Under the pieces are notes generated by a model. It saw only the letters and a list, made by a program, of their open reading frames with translations, searched no databases and had not been told where the DNA came from. Shown one piece after another: positions 37,327 through 44,213 of a DNA stretch of 64,000 bases. The position numbers and the translations under genes were made by a program. Source of the stretch: Pseudomonas nitroreducens (GTDB lineage Bacteria; Pseudomonadota; Gammaproteobacteria; Pseudomonadales; Pseudomonadaceae); the NCBI RefSeq assembly GCF_024170165.1, contig NZ_JALJXP010000012.1, forward strand, positions 1 to 64,000, given 5' to 3'. Each line of letters opens with the position of its first letter. Position 1 is the stretch's first letter.

Positions 37327-37599
37327 ATGCGCTCCCTTCTCCTCGGCCTACTTCTCACCGGCACACTTTCCGGCTGCGGCACCATGATCGCCCGCGTCGA
37401 TGACCATGGCTGGACGAACGACACCTACTACAAGGGCGTGCAGGCCGATGCCAAGCTGCTCACCGGGAACATCAGCACCGGTTACGCCCCCATCACGCTG
37501 TTCTGCTGGATAAGCATCGTCTGTCCGGTGGTCACTATCGTTTCCATGCCGGTGGACGCGGTCATCGACACCGTGGCGCTGCCTTTCGATCATCCGTAG
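37327..37599 (+). CDS. YceK/YidQ-family lipoprotein
   Basis: A 90-residue protein with a lipoprotein signal (LLTGTLSGCG, Cys17 acylated). The short exported domain is typical of the YceK/YidQ family, with GYAPITLFCWISIVCPVVTIVSMPVDAVIDTVALP (in part: VSMPVDAVIDTVALPFD). The conserved PxDxxxDTxxLP pattern near the end identifies the family. Function is unknown; such proteins are small outer-membrane or periplasmic lipoproteins. It is followed closely by the FAD-binding protein gene on the same strand. Confidence 0.82.
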   Translation: MRSLLLGLLLTGTLSGCGTMIARVDDHGWTNDTYYKGVQADAKLLTGNISTGYAPITLFCWISIVCPVVTIVSMPVDAVIDTVALPFDHP

Positions 37600-37682
37600 C
37601 GGCCTACTGCCCCGTTCGCCGGGATTGCCAGCAGCCTTGACCTTTGCGACCCTGCCCCGGTCCGAAACAAGGAAATGTTTGC

Positions 37683-39044
37683 ATGGAACATATCGCCATC
37701 ATCGGCAGCGGATTCTGCGGCACGGCGCTGGCCATCCAGTTGCTGCGCCATGCCAGGGGCCCACTGCGCCTGAGCCTGATCAACCGCTCCGGGCGCCTGG
37801 CTCGCGGCCTGGCCTACGGCACCCGCTCCGCCAGCCATATCCTCAATGTACCGGCCGAGCGCATGAGCCTGTTCCCCGACCAGCCTTCGGACTTCCTCGA
37901 ATTCGCCCGAAAGCAGCTGCCCGAGGCGAAGCCGGGCGACTTCCTGCCCCGGCGCTTCTATGGCGACTATCTGCAGGACCGCCTCGGTCACGCCATCGCC
38001 GAAGCCGCACCCGGCGTGCGCTTCAGCAGCCTCTGCCAGCAGGTACTGGAGTTGACGGACAAGGGCGACCACCTGCAGCTGTTGCTCGACGACGGCCAGC
38101 CGCTGGAGAGCGCGAGGGTGGTCATCGCCACCGGCAACTTCGCCCCGGCCACTCCCGCCCCGCTCAAGGCGCTGGAGAGCGATCCGCGCTACCTTCGCGA
38201 CCCCTGGACACCCGGTGCCCTGGAAGGCATTCCGGCCGATGCCGACATTCTTCTGCTGGGTGCCGGCCTGACCATGTACGACATGGCCCTGGCCCTTCAG
38301 GACCAGGGCCATCGCGGCCCGCTGCTGGCCCTTTCCCGCCGCGCCCTGCTGCCCCAGGCGCACCGTGACAACGCCAGCCACCCGCATCTGCCGGAGCTGC
38401 CGGAAGCCTTCCTCCAGGACATGGGGCTGAACCAGCGGCTGCGCAGCCTGCGCCAGCTGATCCGCCAGGCCGCCGAAGACGGCCACGACTGGCGCGATGT
38501 AATCGCCGCGCTGCGCCCGGTCACCCCGCAACTCTGGCAGGCACTGGACGACCGCGAGCGCAGCCGCTTCCTGCGCCACCTGCAACCCTACTGGGATGTG
38601 CATCGCCACCGCGCCGCGCCGCCGGTGGCCCGGCGCATCAACGACCTGCGCGACAGCGGGCAACTGCGTGTGCAGGCCGGCCGGGTGCTGACAGCCAGTG
38701 CTGCGCAGAACGGCATCGAGCTGGATGTCCGCCTGCGCGGCGCGAAGCAATCGCAGCAGCAACGCTTCGATTACCTGATCAACTGCACCGGCCCCTGCAC
38801 CAACCTGCGCACCGTCAACGAACCACTACTCGGCAGACTGCTCGAGCACGGCGTCATCCGCCAGGACAGGCAAGGGCTGGGCCTGGATACCGATAGCGGC
38901 TTCCGCCTGCTCAACGTCGGCGGTGAGCCCAACCCGAACCTCTACCTGCTCAGCCCCATGCTGCGCGCCAGGCACTGGGAGGCCACTGCCGTACCGGAAC
39001 TGCGCAACCATGCGGCACATCTCGCCCAGTTGCTGCTGGCCTGA
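37683..39044 (+). CDS. FAD/NAD(P)-binding protein
   Basis: A 453-residue flavoprotein-like enzyme. The start at 37683 follows AAGGAAA. The N-terminal dinucleotide motif is IAIIGSGFCGTALAIQLLRH, and the block VPAERMSLFPDQPSDFLEF is characteristic of the FAD_NAD_binding family (Pfam PF13454, from memory). A second Rossmann motif, ILLLGAGLTMYDMALAL, lies near residue 200. The C-terminus (LNVGGEPNPNLYLLSPMLRARHWEATAVPELR, in part) is conserved in the family. Relatives include siderophore- and carotenoid-related oxidoreductases, but no substrate can be assigned. It is convergent with the roadblock operon. Confidence 0.8.
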   Translation: MEHIAIIGSGFCGTALAIQLLRHARGPLRLSLINRSGRLARGLAYGTRSASHILNVPAERMSLFPDQPSDFLEFARKQLPEAKPGDFLPRRFYGDYLQDRLGHAIAEAAPGVRFSSLCQQVLELTDKGDHLQLLLDDGQPLESARVVIATGNFAPATPAPLKALESDPRYLRDPWTPGALEGIPADADILLLGAGLTMYDMALALQDQGHRGPLLALSRRALLPQAHRDNASHPHLPELPEAFLQDMGLNQRLRSLRQLIRQAAEDGHDWRDVIAALRPVTPQLWQALDDRERSRFLRHLQPYWDVHRHRAAPPVARRINDLRDSGQLRVQAGRVLTASAAQNGIELDVRLRGAKQSQQQRFDYLINCTGPCTNLRTVNEPLLGRLLEHGVIRQDRQGLGLDTDSGFRLLNVGGEPNPNLYLLSPMLRARHWEATAVPELRNHAAHLAQLLLA

Positions 39045-39050
39045 AACACA

Positions 39051-39109
39051 ACTGGCCCATGAAGGGCCAGTCGAATTCGATGAAAGCGGGCGGACCTCCC
39101 CGTCCGCCC
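39051..39109. terminator. Two hairpins between convergent genes
   Basis: ACTGGCCC/GGGCCAGT (39051-39058 with 39064-39071) and GGGCGGAC/GTCCGCCC (39088-39095 with 39102-39109) are perfect stems in the 80-base gap between convergent genes. They lack long T tracts. Confidence 0.6.
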
Positions 39110-39124
39110 TTCGATCAGGCAAGG

Positions 39125-39484
39125 TCAGATCGCCATCTGCCCCTCGACTTCCTGCAGCTTGCGCCGGGCCAGTGCCAGGTTGGCCTTGACCTTGTCCAGC
39201 ACGTAGTACATGAACACCCCTTCATGCTTCGCCATGGGGCGGATGATGTGGTACTGGCGGCCGAGAGTGATGAGGATGTCCTCGATCACGTCGTTGAGCG
39301 CCAGGGACTTCATGGTCTTGAGCTTGGCGCGAACCACCTCGGTATTGCCCGCCGCCGCCAGTTCCAGGTCCACGCCACCCCCAGCCTGCCCGAGCAGCAT
39401 GCCGCTCTTGGCATCCACCACGGCCGACGCCAGGGCACCATCCAGGTTCAGCAGTTCGTCCAGCGATTGTTGCAGTGCTGCCAT
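39125..39484 (-). CDS. Roadblock/LC7 domain protein, second copy
   Basis: A 119-residue single-domain protein with the roadblock pattern: an amphipathic first helix (MAALQQSLDELLNLDGALAS), AVVDAKSGMLLG and a long final helix (KVKANLALARRKLQEVEG). Roadblock proteins bind small GTPases and act as regulators or GTPase-activating partners, as MglB does for MglA. It is the last gene of a four-gene minus-strand unit, 71 bases after the other roadblock gene, with its own AAGGAG site. Two different roadblock proteins in one operon suggest a heterodimer or two regulatory steps (inference). Confidence 0.8.
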   Translation of the reverse strand: MAALQQSLDELLNLDGALASAVVDAKSGMLLGQAGGGVDLELAAAGNTEVVRAKLKTMKSLALNDVIEDILITLGRQYHIIRPMAKHEGVFMYYVLDKVKANLALARRKLQEVEGQMAI

Positions 39485-39555
39485 AGCGATAACTCCTTGA
39501 GTGCGCGTCCTGTTGTAGGGGCTTCGCAGCCGCGCGCGCCGCGAAGCCGTTTGTC

Positions 39556-39966
39556 TCAGCCGGCCAGCGACAGGTCCGCCAGCCGTGTAGCCGTTCGTTT
39601 TGCCTGGTAGAGCACCTGGCCGAGCATCTCCTCGCGGTCGGCGACCAGGTTGAGGATCATCGGGTGGCTCGGGTGCGGGATGTCGACGATGACGATGTAG
39701 CCTTCGCTCGCCTCCACTATCACGTTCTGATGCGGCCCGACCTCGCTCTCCTGGCCAACCATCGCGCCGAGGGCAGAGATCGAGCAGGCCATGGCCGCCA
39801 GCTTGGAAACCTCCAGCCCCTTGCCGGCGCGGGAGGCCACTTCGAAACCATCGGTGGTGGCAATCACCGCCGCGCTCAGCCGGCCGAGGCTGGCCCCCAG
39901 TTCGTCCAGCGCCAGTTCGGCATCGTGGCGCAGTCTTTCCGGCAGACTCATCAGGGCATGTTCCAT
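39556..39966 (-). CDS. Roadblock/LC7 domain protein, first copy
   Basis: A 136-residue protein. The start MEHALMSLPERL at 39966 has CTGGAG nearby. A helical N-terminus (HDAELALDELGASLGRLSAAVIATTDGFEVA, in part) leads into a classical roadblock core: KLAAMACSISALGAMVGQE, then HQNVIVEASEGYIVIVDIPHP, and MILNLVADREEMLGQVL. It is closer to the canonical COG2018 type than the second copy. It follows the GTPase gene by 32 bases and is its obvious partner. Confidence 0.85.
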   Translation of the reverse strand: MEHALMSLPERLRHDAELALDELGASLGRLSAAVIATTDGFEVASRAGKGLEVSKLAAMACSISALGAMVGQESEVGPHQNVIVEASEGYIVIVDIPHPSHPMILNLVADREEMLGQVLYQAKRTATRLADLSLAG

Positions 39967-39998
39967 GGTCGACTCCAGTCGGTGGCGAACGTCAGGCC

Positions 39999-40529
39999 TC
40001 AGGCCGCCGTGCATTCCAGTTGCAGCAGGAGCAAGTCGAGCAGCAGCCGGACCTCCTCCGCTTCGCGTACGTCCACCTCGATCACCGGGAAGCTGTATCC
40101 GGCCTGCGCCAGGGCGGCGGCGTAGTCGTCCAGGCCGGGATGGGGATTGCTCGGCAGGCGGCCGACACCGATCACGCAGGGCGCGCGGCCGATGCAATCG
40201 GCGAAACCGTCGAGGTAGACCCGCAGGTCGCCCAGCGGATCGGGCCGCGAGTTGTCGATCAGGATCACCAGCCCGAGCGCACCGCGGGCGAGGATTCCCC
40301 ACATGAAGGCGAAGCGCGCCTGGCCCGGCGTGCCATAGAGGCGCAGGCGCTCGTCCGGGCCGAGCAGCACTTCGCCGTAGTCCAGGCCGACCGTGGTGCG
40401 AGCCTTGTCGAGGCTGGGGTCGTTGTTCTGCACATCGGTGCTGACCGGCTCGATATCGCTGATCGCGGCGATGGCGGTGGTCTTGCCGGCGCCCATGGTG
40501 CCGGTGAACAGGATCTTGTATTCCCTCAT
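39999..40529 (-). CDS. COG2229-type small GTP/ATP-binding protein
   Basis: A 176-residue Ras-like P-loop protein with the signature start MREYKILFTGTMGAGKTTAIAAISD (P-loop GTMGAGKTT at 10-18). The PVSTDVQNND and TVGLDYGEVLL switch regions are seen, and LYGTPGQARFAFMW replaces the usual DxxG. The NKxD guanine motif is not evident; the equivalent place reads VIGVGRLPSNP, so base specificity is open. Relatives occur with roadblock proteins in many phyla and in Streptomyces conservons. The gene overlaps the upstream 199-residue protein gene by four bases (ATGA). Confidence 0.85.
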   Translation of the reverse strand: MREYKILFTGTMGAGKTTAIAAISDIEPVSTDVQNNDPSLDKARTTVGLDYGEVLLGPDERLRLYGTPGQARFAFMWGILARGALGLVILIDNSRPDPLGDLRVYLDGFADCIGRAPCVIGVGRLPSNPHPGLDDYAAALAQAGYSFPVIEVDVREAEEVRLLLDLLLLQLECTAA

Positions 40530-41125
40530 CGTCCCGCCTCCGAGTTGCCGCCCAGGCCCAGGTGGCGACGGATGCGCGCCAGCAGCCCGACGGGTGCGGC
40601 CAGCGATGGCTCTGACCGCGCCGGCAGCGCCTCGGGGGGCTGGAACAGGTTCTGAGCAGCCATCAGCCGAACGAAGTTTTCCGTCACCTGACGCGACACC
40701 CCGGAGCGTTCGCACAGTTCGTCCAGGCTCATGGTTCGCGCACAGAGCAGCGTGGCCAGGCGCACGTAGCGGTGGTCGCCCTGGAGCAGCGAAGCCGCCG
40801 GCCAATGTTTCAGGCGCAGCGCTTCTCCCGCCGGTTGTGATGGTCGCTGGCCGATGGCGCGAGCGGCGCGCTCCAGGCAGTCAAAGATTTCACTGGCACG
40901 CAATGGCCAGTGCACCCAGAGCGACTCGCCTTCGGACGTGCGCAACTGCACCCGTGGCTCGCCCTCCTCGCCCTCCACCAGCAGGTCGGCCGGCCCTTCG
41001 ACGTACGCCCAACGGGCAAGTGTGCGACCACTGAGCAGGCCAACGATGGACTTGAACACCACCTGATCCCGCAGCGCCATCCGGGCGAACCCGTAGGTGT
41101 ATTGAACCTGATACGGCTGATTCAT
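40526..41125 (-). CDS. Unknown first protein of the roadblock-GTPase operon
   Basis: A 199-residue protein starting MNQPYQVQYTYGF at 41125 behind AAAGGGAG. An N-terminal mixed domain (about 1-95) is followed by a helical segment containing MSLDELCERSGVSRQVTENFVRLM (in part), which looks like a small winged-helix or HTH, then a proline/alanine tail. It occupies the place held by the DUF742 HTH protein in Streptomyces conservons, but similarity to that family is not claimed. It is the first gene after the cyclic-di-GMP riboswitch, so its translation or transcription is the direct target of that element. Confidence 0.65.
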   Translation of the reverse strand: MNQPYQVQYTYGFARMALRDQVVFKSIVGLLSGRTLARWAYVEGPADLLVEGEEGEPRVQLRTSEGESLWVHWPLRASEIFDCLERAARAIGQRPSQPAGEALRLKHWPAASLLQGDHRYVRLATLLCARTMSLDELCERSGVSRQVTENFVRLMAAQNLFQPPEALPARSEPSLAAPVGLLARIRRHLGLGGNSEAGR

Positions 41126-41246
41126 CGGCGCGCTCCCTTTGGCCAACAAACACCATCAACCTGCACGGGTTGATCAGGAGGCTCACCGGGACGTTGGAAG
41201 ATGCCGAGCGCAAGCTCGCAGAAGGCGCGGACGAACGTCCGGCCTG

Positions 41247-41335
41247 CTTGGCAACCCCGCGGTCATGGCCCTTCCGGGCGGTAGATCGGTGGCTTTGCGT
41301 CCCTGGCTTTCGCACAGGTTTGCCCTGGTCAATTG
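41247..41335 (-). promoter_or_regulatory. Cyclic di-GMP-I (GEMM) riboswitch in the leader of the roadblock-GTPase operon
   Basis: Read on the minus strand the segment has every conserved block of the GEMM-I aptamer in order: AGGGCAAACC, a hairpin capped by GCGAAAGC (the GAAA tetraloop), GGGACGCAAAGCC, ACCGATCTACC, and the closing GCGGGGTTGCC. These correspond to the Vibrio Vc2 aptamer (GGCAAACC, GAAA, GGACGCAAAGCC, CCGGCCTA, GCGGGGTTACC). The aptamer ends about 120 bases before the first start codon. A CGGACG/CGTCCG hairpin and an ATCAACC/GGTTGAT hairpin follow, but no U-rich terminator, so translational control is more likely (inference). Confidence 0.87.
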
Positions 41336-41340
41336 AGTCT

Positions 41341-41564
41341 CAGCGTAGTACGCCGATTTCGTTCGCCAAGGCAAAAAAACGTGATATGCCTCACACAAAT
41401 ATCGGAAATATCACCGGAACAACTTCGCAATATTCGTAGGCATATTCCGACTTAAAGCGGAGCGGGAAGCCGTCCCTTCGGCTAGGATTTCCTACAGCGG
41501 AGCCCTACCGGCAAGGGCCCGCCGGATGTCCATACAAGGCCGGAGCTCACTGCCCAGAGACGCC
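41341..41564. other. Divergent promoter region between riboswitch operon and MATE gene
   Basis: A less GC-rich stretch (about 41340-41455) must hold the minus-strand promoter of the riboswitch operon and the plus-strand promoter of the MATE gene. The last 100 bases can form hairpins (GCCGTCCCTTCGGC), but I match them to no known leader RNA. Confidence 0.4.
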
Positions 41565-42890
41565 ATGCTAGAGCGCCAGCGGTTCCAGAATATTCTCAGC
41601 CTGGGTCTGCCGATCATCGGCGGCATGCTCAGCCAGAGCCTGCTCAACCTGGTGGATGCGGCCATGGTCGGCCATCTCGGGGAGAAGTCCCTGGCCGGGG
41701 TCGGCATCGGCAGCTACGCCAATTTCGTCGCCATTTCGCTGGTGATGGGCCTGGGCGCCGGCGTTCAGGCACTGGTGGCACGCCGACGGGGCGAAGGGCG
41801 CAGCGATGAACTGGCCGCGCCGCTCAATTGCGGGCTGCTGGTGGCGCTGGGCCTGTCGCTGCCGATCACGCTGATCTGCCTGCTGTTCGCCGAACCCATC
41901 GTCCGCGCCCTGTCCAACGACCCCGAGGTGCTGGCGATCGGCATCCCCTACTTCGAATGGCGCGCCCTGTCGGTGCTGGCCGTCGGCCTGAACTTCTCCT
42001 TCCGCGGCTACTGGAACGGCACCCGGCGCTCGGGTATGTACATGCGCACCCTGGTGGTGATGCACCTGGCCAACGCGGCGATCAGCTACAGCCTGATCCA
42101 CGGCCTGTTCGGCCTGCCCCGGATGGGCGCGACCGGCAGCGGCCTGGGCACCACGCTGGCGCTGTACATCGGCTCGCTGATCTACGCCTGGATCACCTGG
42201 CGCGACGCCCGCGCCAACGGTTTCCAGCCGCGCCTGCCCAGCGAGCGCGACATCCGCACCCTGCTGCGCCTGTCACTGCCCAACTCGCTGCAGCAGTTCT
42301 TCTTCGCCGCCGGCATCACCCTGCTGTTCTGGATCATCGCCCAGGTCGGCACCCGCGAACTGGCAGTGGCCCACGTACTGATCAACCTGGCGCTGTTCCT
42401 GATCCTGCCCGGCGTTGGCCTGGGCATGGCAGCCACTACCCTGGTCAGCCAGAGCATGGGCGAGCGCGATTTCGACAGCGCCCACCGCTGGGGCTGGGAC
42501 GTGGTGAAGGTGGCGGCGTGTGGCCTGGCGCTGCTGGGCGCGCCGTTCTGGATATTCCCCGAAGCCATCCTGCGGCTGTTCGTCAGCGATCCTGCGCTGA
42601 TCGAACTGGGCCGGGTACCGCTGATGCTCACCGGTATGGGCATGGTGATCGACGCCACCGCGCTGGTGCTGACCCAGGCGCTGCTCGGCGCCGGCGCCGT
42701 GCGCACGGTGATGGCGGTCAGCCTGGGCAATCAATGGCTGTTCTTCCTGCCGCTGGCCTACCTGGTCGGCCCGGTGCTGGGCGGCGGGCTGCTGGCGATC
42801 TGGAGCATGCAGATTCTCCAGCGCGGGCTGGCCTCGGCGATCTTCGCGGTGATGTGGCAGAAGCGCCAGTGGACGCAGATCGAACTCTAA
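41565..42890 (+). CDS. MATE family efflux transporter
   Basis: A 441-residue membrane protein with twelve predicted helices in two six-helix halves. The family start LPIIGGMLSQSLLNLVDAAMVGHLG is followed by GLGAGVQALVARRRGEG and, in the second half, LPGVGLGMAATTLVSQSMGERD (in parts). MATE pumps export cationic drugs or metabolites using Na+ or H+. The chosen start MLERQRF at 41565 has CAGAGA upstream; an in-frame ATG 13 codons earlier lacks a better site. It is divergent from the riboswitch-controlled operon. Confidence 0.9.
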   Translation: MLERQRFQNILSLGLPIIGGMLSQSLLNLVDAAMVGHLGEKSLAGVGIGSYANFVAISLVMGLGAGVQALVARRRGEGRSDELAAPLNCGLLVALGLSLPITLICLLFAEPIVRALSNDPEVLAIGIPYFEWRALSVLAVGLNFSFRGYWNGTRRSGMYMRTLVVMHLANAAISYSLIHGLFGLPRMGATGSGLGTTLALYIGSLIYAWITWRDARANGFQPRLPSERDIRTLLRLSLPNSLQQFFFAAGITLLFWIIAQVGTRELAVAHVLINLALFLILPGVGLGMAATTLVSQSMGERDFDSAHRWGWDVVKVAACGLALLGAPFWIFPEAILRLFVSDPALIELGRVPLMLTGMGMVIDATALVLTQALLGAGAVRTVMAVSLGNQWLFFLPLAYLVGPVLGGGLLAIWSMQILQRGLASAIFAVMWQKRQWTQIEL

Positions 42891-42923
42891 CGTCTAGGAT
42901 TGGATGCAAAAGGAGGACGAACG

Positions 42924-43139
42924 ATGGACGAGCAACAGAACAAGCCGCCGACCTTCTGGCAGATGCTGCACAGCGTGCTGGCCGCAGCCTTCGGCGTGCA
43001 GAGCGGGCGCAATCGCGCGCGCGACTTCACCCACGGCAAGCCCAGTCACTTCATCGCCATGGGCATTCTCTTCACGCTGGTCTTCGTGCTGCTGCTCTAC
43101 GGGCTGGTGCAGCTGGTGCTGCATTTCGCCGGGCTGTAG
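42924..43139 (+). CDS. DUF2970 small membrane protein
   Basis: A 71-residue protein. ATG at 42924 follows a near-perfect AGGAGG (about 42910). It contains the DUF2970 pattern: TFWQMLHSVLAAAFGVQSG, NRARDFTHGKPSHFI and a C-terminal hydrophobic helix (MGILFTLVFVLLLYGLVQLV). A single-pass membrane protein of unknown role, conserved in Pseudomonas and relatives, 33 bases after the MATE gene. Confidence 0.85.
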   Translation: MDEQQNKPPTFWQMLHSVLAAAFGVQSGRNRARDFTHGKPSHFIAMGILFTLVFVLLLYGLVQLVLHFAGL

Positions 43140-43200
43140 GAAAGCCGGCTGGGGGGATAAGGTACCGGGCGGGCCGCAGGACGACCCGCCGGCACCGCTG

Positions 43201-43314
43201 TCACTGGTGGCTGACCCAGAACACGGCGGTCGCGACCACCAGCAGGATCAGGATGAATGCGGCGCGGGCATCGACGACGCTGTCGCTGGTCTTGTTGGAC
43301 GTTTCTTCGCTCAT
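43201..43314 (-). CDS. 37-residue single-pass membrane protein
   Basis: A short frame starting MSEETSNKTSDSVVDARAAF and ending in a hydrophobic helix (FILILLVVATAVFWV) and SHQ. A strong GGGGGAAG site stands just before the ATG. The polar N-terminus plus one C-terminal helix is typical of real small membrane proteins. It is convergent with the DUF2970 gene and divergent from the thioesterase. Function unknown. Confidence 0.65.
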   Translation of the reverse strand: MSEETSNKTSDSVVDARAAFILILLVVATAVFWVSHQ

Positions 43315-43464
43315 GCTTCCCCCATCTTCTCGTTATTGGCTGAAGGACCACAGGCAAGAGTTAAGACCAGCCCTGCCCTGTGCTCAAGGAACCGCCCCTT
43401 TTCGCTACTGCGCAATTACCGTTAGGCTGCTCGCTCCATAAGAACAAGCGAGTGGATTAAGCAC

Positions 43465-43953
43465 GTGGACTCACTGCAAGACACTGTCGCGCCGGAAGGC
43501 GTCTGCTACGGCTGCGGCGGCAGCAACCCGCATGGGCTGCACATCAAGAGCCGCTGGCACGAAGACGGCGTCCATGTCGTCGCCGAGCACCTGCCCGAAG
43601 CCAAGTACTGCGGCTGGCCGGAGCTGGTCTACGGCGGCCTGATCGCCATGCTGGTGGACTGCCACTCGAACTGGACCGCCATGGCCTACCACTACCGCGC
43701 CGAAGGCCGCGAGCCCGGCAGCCTGCCGCGCATCGACTGCGTCACCGGCAACCTGGGCATCAAGTACATCAAGCCCACGCCCATGGGTGTGCCGCTGACC
43801 CTGAAGGCTTATGTCGAAGGTGAAGTCGGGCGCAAGAGCCGGATCATCTGCGAGGTCTATGCCGGCGACGTGCTGACCTGCATCGGCGACTCGATCTTCG
43901 TCCGCGTCGACACCGCGCAGCTGCGCGACGCCGCCCACGGCCGCGATGCCTGA
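43465..43953 (+). CDS. Hotdog-fold PaaI-type thioesterase
   Basis: A 162-residue protein beginning with GTG at 43465. The N-terminal CYGCGGSNPHGLHIKS motif marks a sub-family of hotdog thioesterases. The active-site helix is ELVYGGLIAMLVDCHSNWTAMAYHY (in part: YGGLIAMLVDCHSN), with Gly-Gly and Asp placed as in PaaI enzymes but lacking the usual His before GG. It probably hydrolyses acyl-CoA in the cytoplasm. It lies just upstream of cysI but a hairpin and about 260 bases separate them. Confidence 0.82.
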   Translation: MDSLQDTVAPEGVCYGCGGSNPHGLHIKSRWHEDGVHVVAEHLPEAKYCGWPELVYGGLIAMLVDCHSNWTAMAYHYRAEGREPGSLPRIDCVTGNLGIKYIKPTPMGVPLTLKAYVEGEVGRKSRIICEVYAGDVLTCIGDSIFVRVDTAQLRDAAHGRDA

Positions 43954-44031
43954 TCGCCCCCCGTTGCTCCGCCGACCATAGCCAAGCGGAGCGACGCAAC
44001 GGAGGAACGAACGCCCCGCTGCAAGCCCCCG

Positions 44032-44059
44032 CCCCGCCTGTGTTTCAGGCCTGGCGGGG
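44032..44059 (+). terminator. Hairpin between thioesterase and cysI
   Basis: CCCCGCC (44032-44038) pairs with GGCGGGG (44053-44059); only CTTA follows, so it is a weak terminator or structured leader. A larger imperfect hairpin (GTTGCTCCGC with GCGGAGC) lies at about 43970-44000. Confidence 0.45.
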
Positions 44060-44213
44060 CTTAGATCCGAAAGTTCTCTCCATATACTCAAACATCACTT
44101 TTGCGCATATTCCCGAACTGGTATCGTGCGCCCCACTCCGCGTGGAGCGCGTTGCCGTGCGCGCTGGGATACGCAGTAAGCCTGAGCGCCATAGCCTGAC
44201 AGCAGGAAGATTC

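Noticed and set aside
41461-41564. Second riboswitch in the MATE gene leader
   Set aside because: Hairpins are present but no conserved guanidine, ykkC or PreQ1 motif could be matched.
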